Source of the DNA: Pelotomaculum sp. UBA1371 | GTDB taxonomy: Bacteria > Bacillota > Desulfotomaculia > Desulfotomaculales > Pelotomaculaceae | Assembly: GCA_002305915.1 (NCBI GenBank) | Contig: DBRJ01000031.1 | Coordinates: forward strand, 1 to 26,696 | Direction: 5' to 3' | DNA length: 26,696 bases | In this document: piece by piece, positions 15,898-23,994 of the stretch | Position numbering within the stretch: the first letter of the stretch is position 1 | Layout of the letters: every line of letters starts with the position of its first letter | Notes under the pieces: model-generated | Told to the model about the DNA's origin: nothing | Databases searched by the model: none | Seen by the model: the letters and a program-made list of their open reading frames with translations, nothing else | Program-made: the position numbers and the translations under genes

Positions 15898-16078
15898 GGT
15901 ACAGAAACTGGAACTCCACGTTTTTTAATTTCGCCTTGATTCGAGGTGATTTTATTAATTTTGTCATTAATCGTAATTAACCCCCTGTTTAAAGGTCCTT
16001 CAGAATAAAAACCTGTCGGAAAATAGTTGAAAATTTTTACATATTATTACTCGAATTTAACAGGGTTCACTCAATTAC

Positions 16079-17863
16079 ATGTTGAATAAATTTTTCGCAC
16101 ACAAACATCTGGGAGTGACCCAATTGGTTCTTGAGAATAAAATAGCCGAAAGGCAAAAAGAACTATTCGAGCATATGACAATTACACATTTTCTTTGTTT
16201 TCTTGTTCTCTTCAGTTCTCTCGTTTTAGGCAACAAGCTCTTTTTCAATGTTATTACATATCCCCCGGTAAATCTTCATTTTTTTGCTTTACTGACTCTA
16301 ATTGGCTTGTGCCTGGTATTTTTACATAAAATAACGGAATATTCCTATTCAACAGTATCGAAAATATCTACTAACCAAATTGGTTTTGCCTACATTGTCC
16401 TCCCGCTTATCATTACCGGATTAACAGTTATTGTTACTGGAAACAGTCTAAACTCCGTTGAATTTTTGCTTTTGCTGCCTATTTTAATTGCCGCCTCCAT
16501 GCTGGGAAAAAAAACTGGTATCTTAATCTCCTGTTTCTGCGTAATCCTGGTATTATGTTTTAAGCACATAACCACGGACGGCCTGTCCCTGATTCAGTTA
16601 TTTGAATCGAACCTGATTCTGATCAGTATGATGTTCATCATGGGCTGGTTTGTAGGTGGACTGACCAACTTGGAGAACCGTCACCGGGAACAACTAAGAG
16701 CAAGCATTTCATCCTTTCATGCGGAAATCATGCAGCGCAAAGCAGTTGAAGAACAGCTCAGCATGCTGTCCCAGGCGGTTGAACAAAGCCCTATTTTGAT
16801 CATGATTACGGATACCAACGGGCATATTAACTACATCAACCAAAAATATACCAGCATAACAGAATACCTGCCGGAAGAGGTATATGGCAAAAACATTTGG
16901 GCAAGACGCCACCAAAGCGAAGAATGCACCGCTATATACAACACTGTTAATAGCGGTAAAGCCTGGCACGGCGAGATTAGAAACAAAAAAAAGAACGGGG
17001 AGTATTACTGGGAGCGGGTTACAATTGCTCCATTCAGCAATAAAAAAGGTGAAATCACCCATATCCTCAGGGTATCAGAAGACATAACGGAGCGCAAGAG
17101 AATTGAAAGAGAAATGGCTCGTCTGGATCAACTGAACCTTGTGGGTGAAATGGCGGCGGGAATTGCCCACGAAATTAGAAATCCGATGACATCAGTGCGC
17201 GGTTTTCTTCAATTGTTGGGAGATAAGGAAAAGTGCTCCCAGTACAAAAATTATTTCGACATGATGATATCTGAGCTGGACAGAGCCAATTCAATTATTA
17301 CAGAATTTCTGGCCCTGGCCAGGAACAAAGCAATGCATTTGAAAAAGCAAAACCTTGTTACTATTATCCGAACTTTACTCCCCTTGCTGCAAGCAGAAGG
17401 AATTAAAACCGACAAATACATTCAAGCCGACCTGGAGGAAGTTCCGGATTTGCTCCTGGATGAGAATGAAATCCGCCAGATCATCCTTAACCTTGTTCAT
17501 AACGGGCTGGAAGCGATGCCACCCGGTGGCAACTTAATCATTAGGACATACACTGAAGGTAATGAGGTTGTCTTTTCGGTGCAGGACGAAGGCAAGGGAA
17601 TCAGTGCCGAAGTCCTTGAAAAAATTGGAACACCTTTCTTTACAACCAAAGATAACGGCACAGGTCTTGGTCTGGCGGTTTGCTACAGCATTGCAAGCCG
17701 TCATAAAGCTAAAATCTCAGTGGATACCGGCCCGGGGGGCAGCATCTTTTTTGTACGGTTTAAAATAGATAGTAACTCTGATAACAACGAACTTAATAAC
17801 ATCCCCGAACCGGACTCTTTAATCCTTCAAAACGGTTCCGGTTTAATAATCAACCGGGGATAA
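16079..17863 (+). CDS. PAS-domain membrane histidine kinase, sporulation-kinase-like
   Basis: 594 residues. About six N-terminal membrane helices (about 33-200) form the sensor region. A short coiled segment precedes a PAS/PAC unit (about 222-345; SPILIMITDTNGHINYINQK to RVSEDITERKRIE). HisKA follows with the phospho-acceptor H364 in GIAHEIRNPMTSVRGFLQLL. The HATPase domain shows N475 (LNLVHNGLEAMPPGG), D503 (VQDEGKGIS), TPFFTTKDNGTGLGLAV and a final PGGSIFFVRF, then a 30-residue polar tail. HEIRNPMTS with PFFTTK is typical of KinA-E/AtoS-like kinases that phosphorylate Spo0F or Spo0A in Firmicutes. No response regulator is adjacent, so it is an orphan kinase; the sporulation role is inferred. 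The gene is visibly more AT-rich than its neighbours. The ribosome binding site before ATG 16079 is weak. Confidence 0.93.
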   Translation: MLNKFFAHKHLGVTQLVLENKIAERQKELFEHMTITHFLCFLVLFSSLVLGNKLFFNVITYPPVNLHFFALLTLIGLCLVFLHKITEYSYSTVSKISTNQIGFAYIVLPLIITGLTVIVTGNSLNSVEFLLLLPILIAASMLGKKTGILISCFCVILVLCFKHITTDGLSLIQLFESNLILISMMFIMGWFVGGLTNLENRHREQLRASISSFHAEIMQRKAVEEQLSMLSQAVEQSPILIMITDTNGHINYINQKYTSITEYLPEEVYGKNIWARRHQSEECTAIYNTVNSGKAWHGEIRNKKKNGEYYWERVTIAPFSNKKGEITHILRVSEDITERKRIEREMARLDQLNLVGEMAAGIAHEIRNPMTSVRGFLQLLGDKEKCSQYKNYFDMMISELDRANSIITEFLALARNKAMHLKKQNLVTIIRTLLPLLQAEGIKTDKYIQADLEEVPDLLLDENEIRQIILNLVHNGLEAMPPGGNLIIRTYTEGNEVVFSVQDEGKGISAEVLEKIGTPFFTTKDNGTGLGLAVCYSIASRHKAKISVDTGPGGSIFFVRFKIDSNSDNNELNNIPEPDSLILQNGSGLIINRG

Positions 17864-17913
17864 ATTACCAAGTACCACCCTAAAAAGAATTTTCATCCTT
17901 CGGCCGGCCGCTT

Positions 17914-17996
17914 CAGCAGCATGGTATTCTATCCTGAAAAATTCTAATTATTTTTCAGCCCTTTACGTTAGTACCCGTCAGCGGCATGGTAGTCTA
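17914..17996. repeat. Two copies of an 18-bp motif downstream of the kinase gene
   Basis: CAGCAGCATGGTATTCTA at 17914-17931 and CAGCGGCATGGTAGTCTA at 17979-17996 match at 16 of 18 positions, 65 nt apart, in the otherwise empty 259 nt between the kinase and the small gene on the other strand. No hairpin with a T-run is obvious here. Function unknown. Confidence 0.5.
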
Positions 17997-18122
17997 ATTG
18001 TTTTAAGATGACCCTGAATAAAACCGCATACACCTCAGGCATATCTTATTAATTCAGCTAATACCTCAGAAAACCAGGATCCAAACCCAGAAAATAATTG
18101 AAATTAATACTGGATTATTAGC

Positions 18123-18371
18123 CTACCATCTAAACACCCTGCTCCACCAGGATTTACGGTTGGACCTTCGCTGTTCCGGATCATCCTGAACAGTTGTACC
18201 GGACAGTTGCCTTTTCCGCCCGGCATCCCAGGTCTCCATCTCTCCCAGTTGCTGCTGAAAAGCTTCCCGGATGTGCTGTACGGGATCCTCCTGCATTGCC
18301 TCGTTCAGAGCATCCCTGAACAGCTTGGCCAAAGCTTTTGTATTCTGTCCTGCTTGATCCTTATTAGTCAC
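18123..18371 (-). CDS. Small hypothetical protein, charged and helical
   Basis: An 82-residue protein starting at GTG 18371, 6 nt after a run of seven G that can serve as ribosome binding site; a longer start at 18398 lacks a site. The sequence (TNKDQAGQNTKALAKLFRDA at the N-terminus, then EAMQEDPVQHIREAFQQQL) looks like two amphipathic helices, followed by a charged, Gln/Arg-rich tail ending KSWWSRVFRW. It has no signal peptide or membrane helix. The aromatic, basic C-terminus could touch membrane or nucleic acid. I do not recognise the family. It is a single gene between the kinase and the tRNA-Arg(ACG) terminator, converging with the kinase gene. Confidence 0.65.
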   Translation of the reverse strand: MTNKDQAGQNTKALAKLFRDALNEAMQEDPVQHIREAFQQQLGEMETWDAGRKRQLSGTTVQDDPEQRRSNRKSWWSRVFRW

Positions 18372-18746
18372 GCTAACCCCCCCTATTAAATTGATCACCT
18401 TTTTAAGTCTAATAAAGTCTCAACATCACCAACTCTATAAAATATTCTTACCGCTAACAACTCTTTTCAAGCAATAATACCGCAATTGCTAATTTATAAC
18501 AACTACATATTCCGCTTTAAGGTAATTAATTTTAGCATTAATCCCGCTATTAAACAGTATAAATTATTTTCTTTAAAAGTAATGGCTGAAAAATCGCAGT
18601 TAACAGTTAACACCATGCGACTCATTATTTCTCATAACAATTTTCCTGCCCCTTCGGCACATATGCAATCCCCCTCCCCGGGATCTAGTGCTTTGACGCC
18701 GGGCACACCGGGAAATAGGCAACGGGCACCAAATAGGCACTAAAAT
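18372..18746. other. AT-rich gap between small gene and tRNA-Arg terminator
   Basis: No supported gene. An 85-codon open frame on the plus strand lacks a ribosome binding site and family-like sequence. The right end holds a short imperfect direct repeat (GGGCAC followed by AAATAGGCA, twice, about 18701-18739). On the complement, TTGAAA with a 17-nt spacer to GAATAT (about 18440-18470) could be a weak promoter for the small gene. Confidence 0.4.
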
Positions 18747-18780
18747 GCCCTCCGGACACTTGACGTGGTTCCCGGAGGGC
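18747..18780 (-). terminator. Terminator of tRNA-Arg(ACG)
   Basis: GCCCTCCGG (18747-18755) and CCGGAGGGC (18772-18780) form a perfect 9-bp stem with a 16-nt loop, 9 nt after the tRNA. The complement continues ATTTTAG; a T-rich stretch also lies on the plus side, so it may work in both directions. Confidence 0.75.
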
Positions 18781-18789
18781 TTGTTTTAC

Positions 18790-18866
<77 letters not shown>

Positions 18867-18896
18867 ATATATGATGCCTTTTATGTGGCAGATTAT

Positions 18897-18925
18897 ATTG
18901 TATCAAATTCACGATTGCCCGTCAA
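18897..18925 (-). promoter_or_regulatory. Promoter of tRNA-Arg(ACG)
   Basis: The complement has TTGACG (18920-18925), a 17-nt spacer and TACAAT (18897-18902), about 30 nt before the tRNA. The remaining 250 nt up to the glycosyltransferase start show no clear element; its promoter could not be placed. Confidence 0.85.
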
Positions 18926-19177
18926 GGCGTTATTATCTGCCCTTTGTGTAAAGATGCGGCAGGTTTGACTCTCCTGAAATATTTATTTCTTGACAGGCAT
19001 ATTATTTGCCATCCCGCTCCCTCCATTCCCAGGAGCGTTAAATATCCAAACTCCCCGGCGCCGGAAATTTTCCCGCATCCCTAAAATACCACGTTAATTA
19101 TCCGGATCTCAAACTGGATCTGCTCTTTTCCCCTGCCCTTTTAATAAACTATTATAAAACAACTGGCAGGTGTGATC

Positions 19178-20068
19178 ATGCAGATAACAGGTGAAAATAC
19201 CAGGCCGCTGGCCTCTATTATTATTCCCTGCAAAAATGAAGGGACTAACGTTAAAATGACCGCAGACTCCATCCTGGCTGCCACATCCCTTGACGGAATC
19301 GAAATCATTATTGTTGACGACGAATCCGACGACGGCTGCTGCCGTTTCCTGGCTGACGACGCTACTTACGCCGGGATTAAACATCTGTCCAGCCCCGGAC
19401 TGGGCGCGGCCCGGGCCAGAAATCTGGGGGCTTCAGCCGCTGGGGGCGAATTCTTGATTTTCTGTGACGCCCATATCACAGTTCCGGAGGGCTGGCTGGA
19501 AAAACTCCTGGCTACCTTCCGGCGCCCCGGCGTTGACGCCGTGTCTCCCGCAATTGGCTCCCTGGGCAATCCCGCGGCAACCGGTTACGGACAAACCTGG
19601 AACGAACGGCTCGAAACCGTCTGGCTCCCCCCGCCCCGGAATATGGGCATTACTCCCGTCCCGCTGCTTCCCGGGGGATGCCTGGCGGTTCGTGCCGGAG
19701 CCTTCCGCCAGGTCGAAGGGTTTGACAGGGGTTTTGTTGTCTGGGGCTACGAGGATGTCGAGCTTTCCCTCAAGCTGTGGCTCTTCGGCTTCAACCTATA
19801 TCTGAACCCCACCGTCAAAATCCTGCATCTCTTTCGTAAAAGGCACCCCTACCCGGTGTCAATGAACCACGTCCACTACAACTTGCTGAGAATGGCATAT
19901 TCTCATTTCAAGGAAGAGAGGATCGCGAAAATCCAGCGTCAGGTCCCTTCCGGGAGGCTCGTCAAAAGGGTTCTGGATGGGGGGGTACTCGAACAGCGGG
20001 AGCGTTATTTAAGACAGAGAAAATATAACGACGACTGGTTTATGAACCGGTTCCACATCCCTTTTTAA
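19178..20068 (+). CDS. Family 2 glycosyltransferase
   Basis: 296 residues from ATG 19178, with AGGTG just upstream; a GTG at 19172 is too close to that site. A GT-A fold enzyme: the N-terminal strand ASIIIPCKNEG, nucleotide-binding VDDESDDGC, the central CDAHITVPEGWLEKL (DAH in place of the usual DXD metal motif), LPGGCLAVRAGAF, and the acceptor-site WGYEDVELSLKLWLFG. The last two resemble the C-terminal region of polypeptide N-acetylgalactosaminyl- and galactosyl-transferases. There are no membrane helices, so it acts in the cytoplasm or peripherally. The sugar donor and acceptor cannot be told from sequence. It stands alone, between tRNA genes, without other polysaccharide genes. Confidence 0.88.
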   Translation: MQITGENTRPLASIIIPCKNEGTNVKMTADSILAATSLDGIEIIIVDDESDDGCCRFLADDATYAGIKHLSSPGLGAARARNLGASAAGGEFLIFCDAHITVPEGWLEKLLATFRRPGVDAVSPAIGSLGNPAATGYGQTWNERLETVWLPPPRNMGITPVPLLPGGCLAVRAGAFRQVEGFDRGFVVWGYEDVELSLKLWLFGFNLYLNPTVKILHLFRKRHPYPVSMNHVHYNLLRMAYSHFKEERIAKIQRQVPSGRLVKRVLDGGVLEQRERYLRQRKYNDDWFMNRFHIPF

Positions 20069-20253
20069 ACGGCAGCCTGAAAAACAAAACACCTCCCGGC
20101 ATTTCTACAGCACCCTGAATATTAAGAATAATATTCAACCGCTATGAAGATTGCGGGTACGGTTATTAACGGGCTTACAGCCTCAAAACGGGCATCATAG
20201 AATTAGCCAAAATTTTTTTCTAAATGGTATTCAACTTAAAACCCCTGCACGGG

Positions 20254-20297
20254 AAACATATAAAACGCATCCCCAAAGGGATGCGTTTTATATGTTT
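20254..20297. terminator. Bidirectional terminator with a 20-bp perfect stem
   Basis: A 20-nt arm (20254-20273, ending CGCATCCC) and its exact complement (20278-20297) flank a CAAA loop. The GC core GCATCCC/GGGATGC is flanked by AAAA and TTTT, so a T-run follows the core on both strands. It lies one base after the CCA of tRNA-Ser(GCT), and it can also end glycosyltransferase transcripts. Confidence 0.9.
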
Positions 20298-20298
20298 A

Positions 20299-20392
20299 TG
20301 GCGGAGAGTGAGGGATTCGAACCCTCGATACAGGTTATCCCCGTATACTCGCTTAGCAGGCGAGCGCCTTCAGCCAACTCGGCCAACTCTCC
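20299..20392 (-). tRNA. tRNA-Ser, anticodon GCT
   Basis: A 94-nt class II tRNA on the complement: acceptor GGAGAGT/ACTCTCC, D-arm with GGCCGAGTTGGCTGAAGGC, anticodon stem CTCGC/GCGAG with loop CTGCTAA (anticodon GCT, reads AGC/AGT), a long variable arm (TACGGGGATAACCTGTA), T-arm GAGGG-TTCGAAT-CCCTC, discriminator G and encoded CCA. It is the second gene of a two-tRNA unit. Confidence 0.97.
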
Positions 20393-20418
20393 GTAATCAA
20401 TTAAAATGGGCTGTCTGC

Positions 20419-20508
20419 TGGCGGAGGGGGTGGGATTCGAACCCACGGAACCCGTGAAGATTCAACGGTTTTCAAGACCGCCTCCTTAAACCGCTCGGAC
20501 ACCCCTCC
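20419..20508 (-). tRNA. tRNA-Ser, anticodon TGA
   Basis: A 90-nt class II tRNA on the complement: acceptor GGAGGGG/CCCCTCC, anticodon loop CTTGAAA (anticodon TGA, reads TCA and other TCN), a long variable arm, T-arm GTGGG-TTCGAAT-CCCAC, discriminator G and encoded CCA. It is 26 nt upstream of tRNA-Ser(GCT) in the same transcript. Confidence 0.97.
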
Positions 20509-20565
20509 GTGCCGGGTCATCCTCTAATAAGTAATAAGGGATATGGAACAAATAATGCAAGATAC

Positions 20566-20594
20566 AGTTTAGCATAGAAACAACCCCGTGTCAA
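20566..20594 (-). promoter_or_regulatory. Promoter of the two-gene tRNA-Ser unit
   Basis: The complement has TTGACA (20589-20594), a 17-nt spacer and TAAACT (20566-20571). Transcription would begin about 50 nt before tRNA-Ser(TGA). Confidence 0.8.
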
Positions 20595-20885
20595 TAAGCG
20601 CTCCTTGTTATAGCTGTAGTTCAGCTTATCGTGTACTTAACGGACTGTTTATCAGGCAATTAGCCCGGGCTTCATTAGAAAATCCACCAGGTAATCCATT
20701 ATGCCTATTACGTCTTATTTGCGTTTTATTGTTATCTCCATCAATATCTGTTAACGATTTATTTTGTTTATTTTGTTGCCTGATTGGATCTACATGTTAC
20801 CCAGGCTGCGCATTCTTTGTTTTGCCGCCGGCCCTTGAGATTGCCTCAAAGGAGAAACCTCAAAGGCCGGGTTAGTGCAAGTTAA
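20595..20885 (-). other. Gap downstream of serS with a strong hairpin
   Basis: No supported gene; a 95-codon plus-strand frame is not convincing. Sixteen nt after the serS stop, arms at 20828-20839 and 20859-20870 form a 12-bp stem (complement CCGGCCTTTGAG with CTCAAGGGCCGG, one T-G wobble). The wobble pairs only on the minus-strand RNA, which points to a role in the serS transcript. No T-run follows, so it may stabilise the 3' end or act with a termination factor. Confidence 0.5.
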
Positions 20886-22154
20886 TCAGCCAATTCTGGC
20901 CAGTCCCCCCAGATAGGGACGCAGTGCCTCCGGTACGGTTACAGAACCGTCGGACTCCTGGCAGTTTTCTAGAATGGCGGCCACCGTACGGCCTACGGCC
21001 AGACCGGACCCGTTCAGGGTATGCACCAGCTCAGCTTTGCCCCTGGCGTTGCGGAAGCGGATGCCGGCCCGGCGGGCCTGGAAATCAGCAAAATTGCTGC
21101 AGGAGGAAATTTCTTTATAGCCCTGGTAGCTGGGCAGCCATACTTCAATGTCGTAGGTCTTGGCCGCGGAAAAGCCCAGATCGCCGGTGCACAAAACTAC
21201 GACCCGGTAAGGCAGCCCTAAAATTTGCAGCACCCTCTCGGCATTCCAGGTTAGCTTTTCCAGCTCTTCATAAGAATCTTCCGGCCGGCAGAACTTAACC
21301 AACTCCACTTTGTTAAACTGGTGCAGCCGGATCAGACCCCTGGTATCCCTCCCTGCAGCCCCGGCCTCCGCCCGGAAGCAGGCGCTGTAGGCACAGTGCA
21401 GGATCGGCAGCCGCGCCCCGTCCAGAATTTCATTCCGGTACAGGTTTGTTACCGGCACTTCCGCAGTTGGGATCAGATAATACTCCTGGCCTTCAATCTT
21501 AAACATGTCTTCCGCAAATTTGGGCAACTGTCCGGTTCCAATCATGCTCTCCCGGTTAACAATAAAGGGCGGGAAGACTTCCACATAGTTGTGCTGGCTG
21601 GTGTGGAGGTCCAGCATAAAATTAATCACAGCACGCTCCAGACTGGCCCCGAATCCCTTATAAAAGGTAAACCTGGCTCCCGTAACCTTGCCACCCCGTT
21701 CGAAGTCCAGTATGTCCAGAGCCTCGCCCAAATCCCAGTGGGGCTTCGGAGTAAAGTCAAATTCGCGTGGTTTTCCCCAGGTCCGGACCACCTGGTTGTC
21801 TGCCTCACTCTGTCCCACAGGCACAGTCTCGTGGGGTATGTTGGGAATATCAAGCAGGATCCGCTGCAGCTTATTCTCCAGATCCTTGTAAACTTCATCG
21901 ATTTCCTTGATCTGCCTGGAAAGTTCGCGCATTTCCAACTGCATCTCCGGCGCGTCTTTACCGGCTTTCTTCAGCCGGCCGATTTCCTCGGAAACCAGGT
22001 TACGCCTGTTTTTCATCTGCTCCACAAGAAAGAGCTTCTCGCGGCGCTGCTGGTCCAGTTTGAGGAACTCGTCCAGGGTGACTGCAGAACCACGTTTAAG
22101 AAGAGCATCTTGGACAACCTGAGGATTATTTCGGACAAATTTCATATCAAGCAA
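20886..22154 (-). CDS. serS: Seryl-tRNA synthetase
   Basis: 422 residues, the normal bacterial length. It charges tRNA-Ser with serine in the cytoplasm. TTG at 22154, 9 nt after GGGGG, gives the classic opening MLDMKFVRNNPQVV; the internal ATG at 22145 is too far from that site. The N-terminal antiparallel coiled coil (about 25-105), which grips the tRNA long variable arm, is followed by the class II core: motif 2 around FRAEAGAAGRDTRGLIRLHQ, and motif 3 GSGLAVGRTVAAILENCQ near the C-terminus. It has its own promoter and lacks a T-box, unlike many Firmicute serS genes. Two tRNA-Ser genes lie just downstream on the same strand. Confidence 0.98.
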   Translation of the reverse strand: MLDMKFVRNNPQVVQDALLKRGSAVTLDEFLKLDQQRREKLFLVEQMKNRRNLVSEEIGRLKKAGKDAPEMQLEMRELSRQIKEIDEVYKDLENKLQRILLDIPNIPHETVPVGQSEADNQVVRTWGKPREFDFTPKPHWDLGEALDILDFERGGKVTGARFTFYKGFGASLERAVINFMLDLHTSQHNYVEVFPPFIVNRESMIGTGQLPKFAEDMFKIEGQEYYLIPTAEVPVTNLYRNEILDGARLPILHCAYSACFRAEAGAAGRDTRGLIRLHQFNKVELVKFCRPEDSYEELEKLTWNAERVLQILGLPYRVVVLCTGDLGFSAAKTYDIEVWLPSYQGYKEISSCSNFADFQARRAGIRFRNARGKAELVHTLNGSGLAVGRTVAAILENCQESDGSVTVPEALRPYLGGLARIG

Positions 22155-22216
22155 GAAAATCTACCCCCACTGGATATTTAACAGAATATACCGGTATTAA
22201 CGAATTTAATTTAACT

Positions 22217-22245
22217 ATTATACTACAAGCCCGGTTGTTTGTAAA
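22217..22245 (-). promoter_or_regulatory. Promoter of serS
   Basis: The complement has TTTACA (22240-22245), a 17-nt spacer and TATAAT (22217-22222). Transcription would start near 22210, leaving a leader of only about 55 nt, too short for a T-box. A small palindrome, ATACCGGTAT (22188-22197), lies in this leader. Confidence 0.8.
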
Positions 22246-22350
22246 ACCAGCCCGGCGGAAAAGACAGTTCTGGCCCGGTAATAAAAGGATAACAAGCAAT
22301 GTCTTGAAGTTAGGCTATCCTTTCAGCCTTTCGGAGTTGTGATAAACACC

Positions 22351-22376
22351 GGAGGCGCCCCCGGCGGGACGCCTCC
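22351..22376 (-). terminator. Probable terminator of the aminotransferase-serA operon
   Basis: GGAGGCG (22351-22357) and CGCCTCC (22370-22376) form a GC-rich stem 34 nt after the serA stop; the complement continues GGTGTTTATC. The T-run is short, so efficiency is uncertain. Confidence 0.6.
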
Positions 22377-22410
22377 TCCTCATTCTTGCTTTAGAATCTG
22401 CCCAGCATTA

Positions 22411-23991
22411 TTAAATGCTCACATTTTTAACTCCCAGCACTCCGTCAATCTTTTTAATCTTATCCAGTGTTTCCTCAGGCACGGAGGCGTCCACGTTCAG
22501 AAGCATAATAGCCTTTCCGCCAACTACCTTGCGTCCCACCTGCATGCCGGAGATATTGATGTTTTGTTCGCCGATAAGGTTGCCCACCGGCCCGATGATT
22601 CTGGGCTTATCGATATGGGGAACGTAGAGCATATGGCCTTCCGGCACTGCGTCTACATGGTAGCCGTCGATGCAGACGATGCGGGCGTCATGGCCCCCAA
22701 AAATGGTCCCCGCCACGGAGAGCTCGTCTTTATTGGAGACCGCCCGGATCGTGACCAGGTTGGCGTAGTCTCCGTTCCTTTCCATTTGCTTTTGAATAAC
22801 CTTGATGCCGCGGTTTTTAGCCAGGAACGGAGCGTTGATGTAATTAACCATTTCCTGCAGAACGGTATCCAGGAAGCCCTTCAAGATGGAATTTGTAATG
22901 GGTGATACTTCCTGTTTGGCCAGGTCGCCGCTGTATGTTATTTCAATCTGGCTCACCCTCCCGCTGATAACCTGGGCTGTAAAACTGCCCATTTTTTCAG
23001 CCAGATGGAGATAAGGCTTGACAACAGCCAGGGCTTGCGGACTTAAGGAGGGGATATTCACCGTGTTTTTAACAAACCCACCCTTCAGGGCCGCCACGAT
23101 TTCCTCCGCCACGTCACAGGCCACACAGAGCTGGGCTTCCGAGGTGGATGCGCCCAGATGGGGCGTAGCGATAAAATTACTCAGTTCAAAAAGCGGGCTA
23201 TCCGTAGTCGGTTCCTGTTCAAAGACATCCAGGGCGGCCCCGGCCAGTTTACCCGACTTCAAGGCTTCATAAAGGGCCTTTTCATCCACCACGCCTCCCC
23301 GGGCGCAGTTAATAATGCGCGCGCCGTCTTTCATCAGAGAGAAGGCTCTTTCTCCTAAAATATATTTAGATTCCTTGGATAAAGGCAGGTGAACAGTAAT
23401 AAAGTCGGCCTGCTGCAGCAAATCGTCCAGGGGCAGGAGTTTGACACCCAGCAATCCCGCTTTTTCTTCGGTAATGTAAGGATCGTAGGCCACCACTTTC
23501 ATTTCCAGACCCTGGGCGCGCTTGGCCACAGCAGAACCAATCCGGCCCAGCCCGATGACACCCAGGACCTTATCCCTCACTTCAACGCCCATGTAAGACT
23601 TTTTGTCCCACTTGCCTGCTCTCAAAGAGGCATTGGCCTGGGGTATTTTCCGGGCCAGGGACATCATCATGGCTATGGTGTGTTCAGCTGCCGCAATTGT
23701 ATTGCCCCCCGGCGCGTTGACCACCAAAATCCCCCTGGTGGTAGCCGCTGTAATATCTATATTATCGACGCCCACGCCAGCGCGGCCGACAACCTTTAAT
23801 TTCGGAGCGTTTTCCAGAACCCGTGCGGTCACTTTGGTAGCGCTACGCACAATCATACCGTCATAATCACCAATTATTTCCACCAGTTCATCTTCCGTCA
23901 TTTTGCCGCGGATGTCCAATTCAATATCCGGTTCCTGTTTCAGGGCCGCCAGGCCCTCTTCTTCAACGCCGTCAAGTACCAGTACCTTCAT
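22411..23991 (-). CDS. serA: D-3-phosphoglycerate dehydrogenase, long form with ACT domain
   Basis: 526 residues. It oxidises 3-phosphoglycerate to 3-phosphohydroxypyruvate with NAD, the first step of serine synthesis. ATG 23991 follows GGGAGGG by 8 nt. The Rossmann motif is GVIGLGRIGSAVAKRA (about 144-159); catalytic residues are R231 (INCARGGVV), E260 (DVFEQEP) and H278 (TPHLGAS). An intervening substrate-binding domain (about 315-445) and an ACT domain (about 450-526; VGNLIGEQNINISGMQVGR) follow; ACT domains in this family bind serine for feedback inhibition. It starts 3 nt after the aminotransferase stop, so the two are cotranscribed under the T-box. Confidence 0.98.
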   Translation of the reverse strand: MKVLVLDGVEEEGLAALKQEPDIELDIRGKMTEDELVEIIGDYDGMIVRSATKVTARVLENAPKLKVVGRAGVGVDNIDITAATTRGILVVNAPGGNTIAAAEHTIAMMMSLARKIPQANASLRAGKWDKKSYMGVEVRDKVLGVIGLGRIGSAVAKRAQGLEMKVVAYDPYITEEKAGLLGVKLLPLDDLLQQADFITVHLPLSKESKYILGERAFSLMKDGARIINCARGGVVDEKALYEALKSGKLAGAALDVFEQEPTTDSPLFELSNFIATPHLGASTSEAQLCVACDVAEEIVAALKGGFVKNTVNIPSLSPQALAVVKPYLHLAEKMGSFTAQVISGRVSQIEITYSGDLAKQEVSPITNSILKGFLDTVLQEMVNYINAPFLAKNRGIKVIQKQMERNGDYANLVTIRAVSNKDELSVAGTIFGGHDARIVCIDGYHVDAVPEGHMLYVPHIDKPRIIGPVGNLIGEQNINISGMQVGRKVVGGKAIMLLNVDASVPEETLDKIKKIDGVLGVKNVSI

Positions 23992-23994
23992 AAT

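Noticed and set aside
18486..18743. 85-codon plus-strand frame in the gap
   Set aside because: AT-rich start, no ribosome binding site, ends in repeats near the tRNA terminator.
20588..20875. 95-codon plus-strand frame next to the tRNA-Ser promoter
   Set aside because: It overlaps the -35 box and the serS 3' hairpin and has no ribosome binding site.
22155..22410. T-box before serS
   Set aside because: Many Firmicute serS genes have one, so I looked for the GGTGGCACC-type element and AGAGAG; neither is present and the leader is only about 55 nt.
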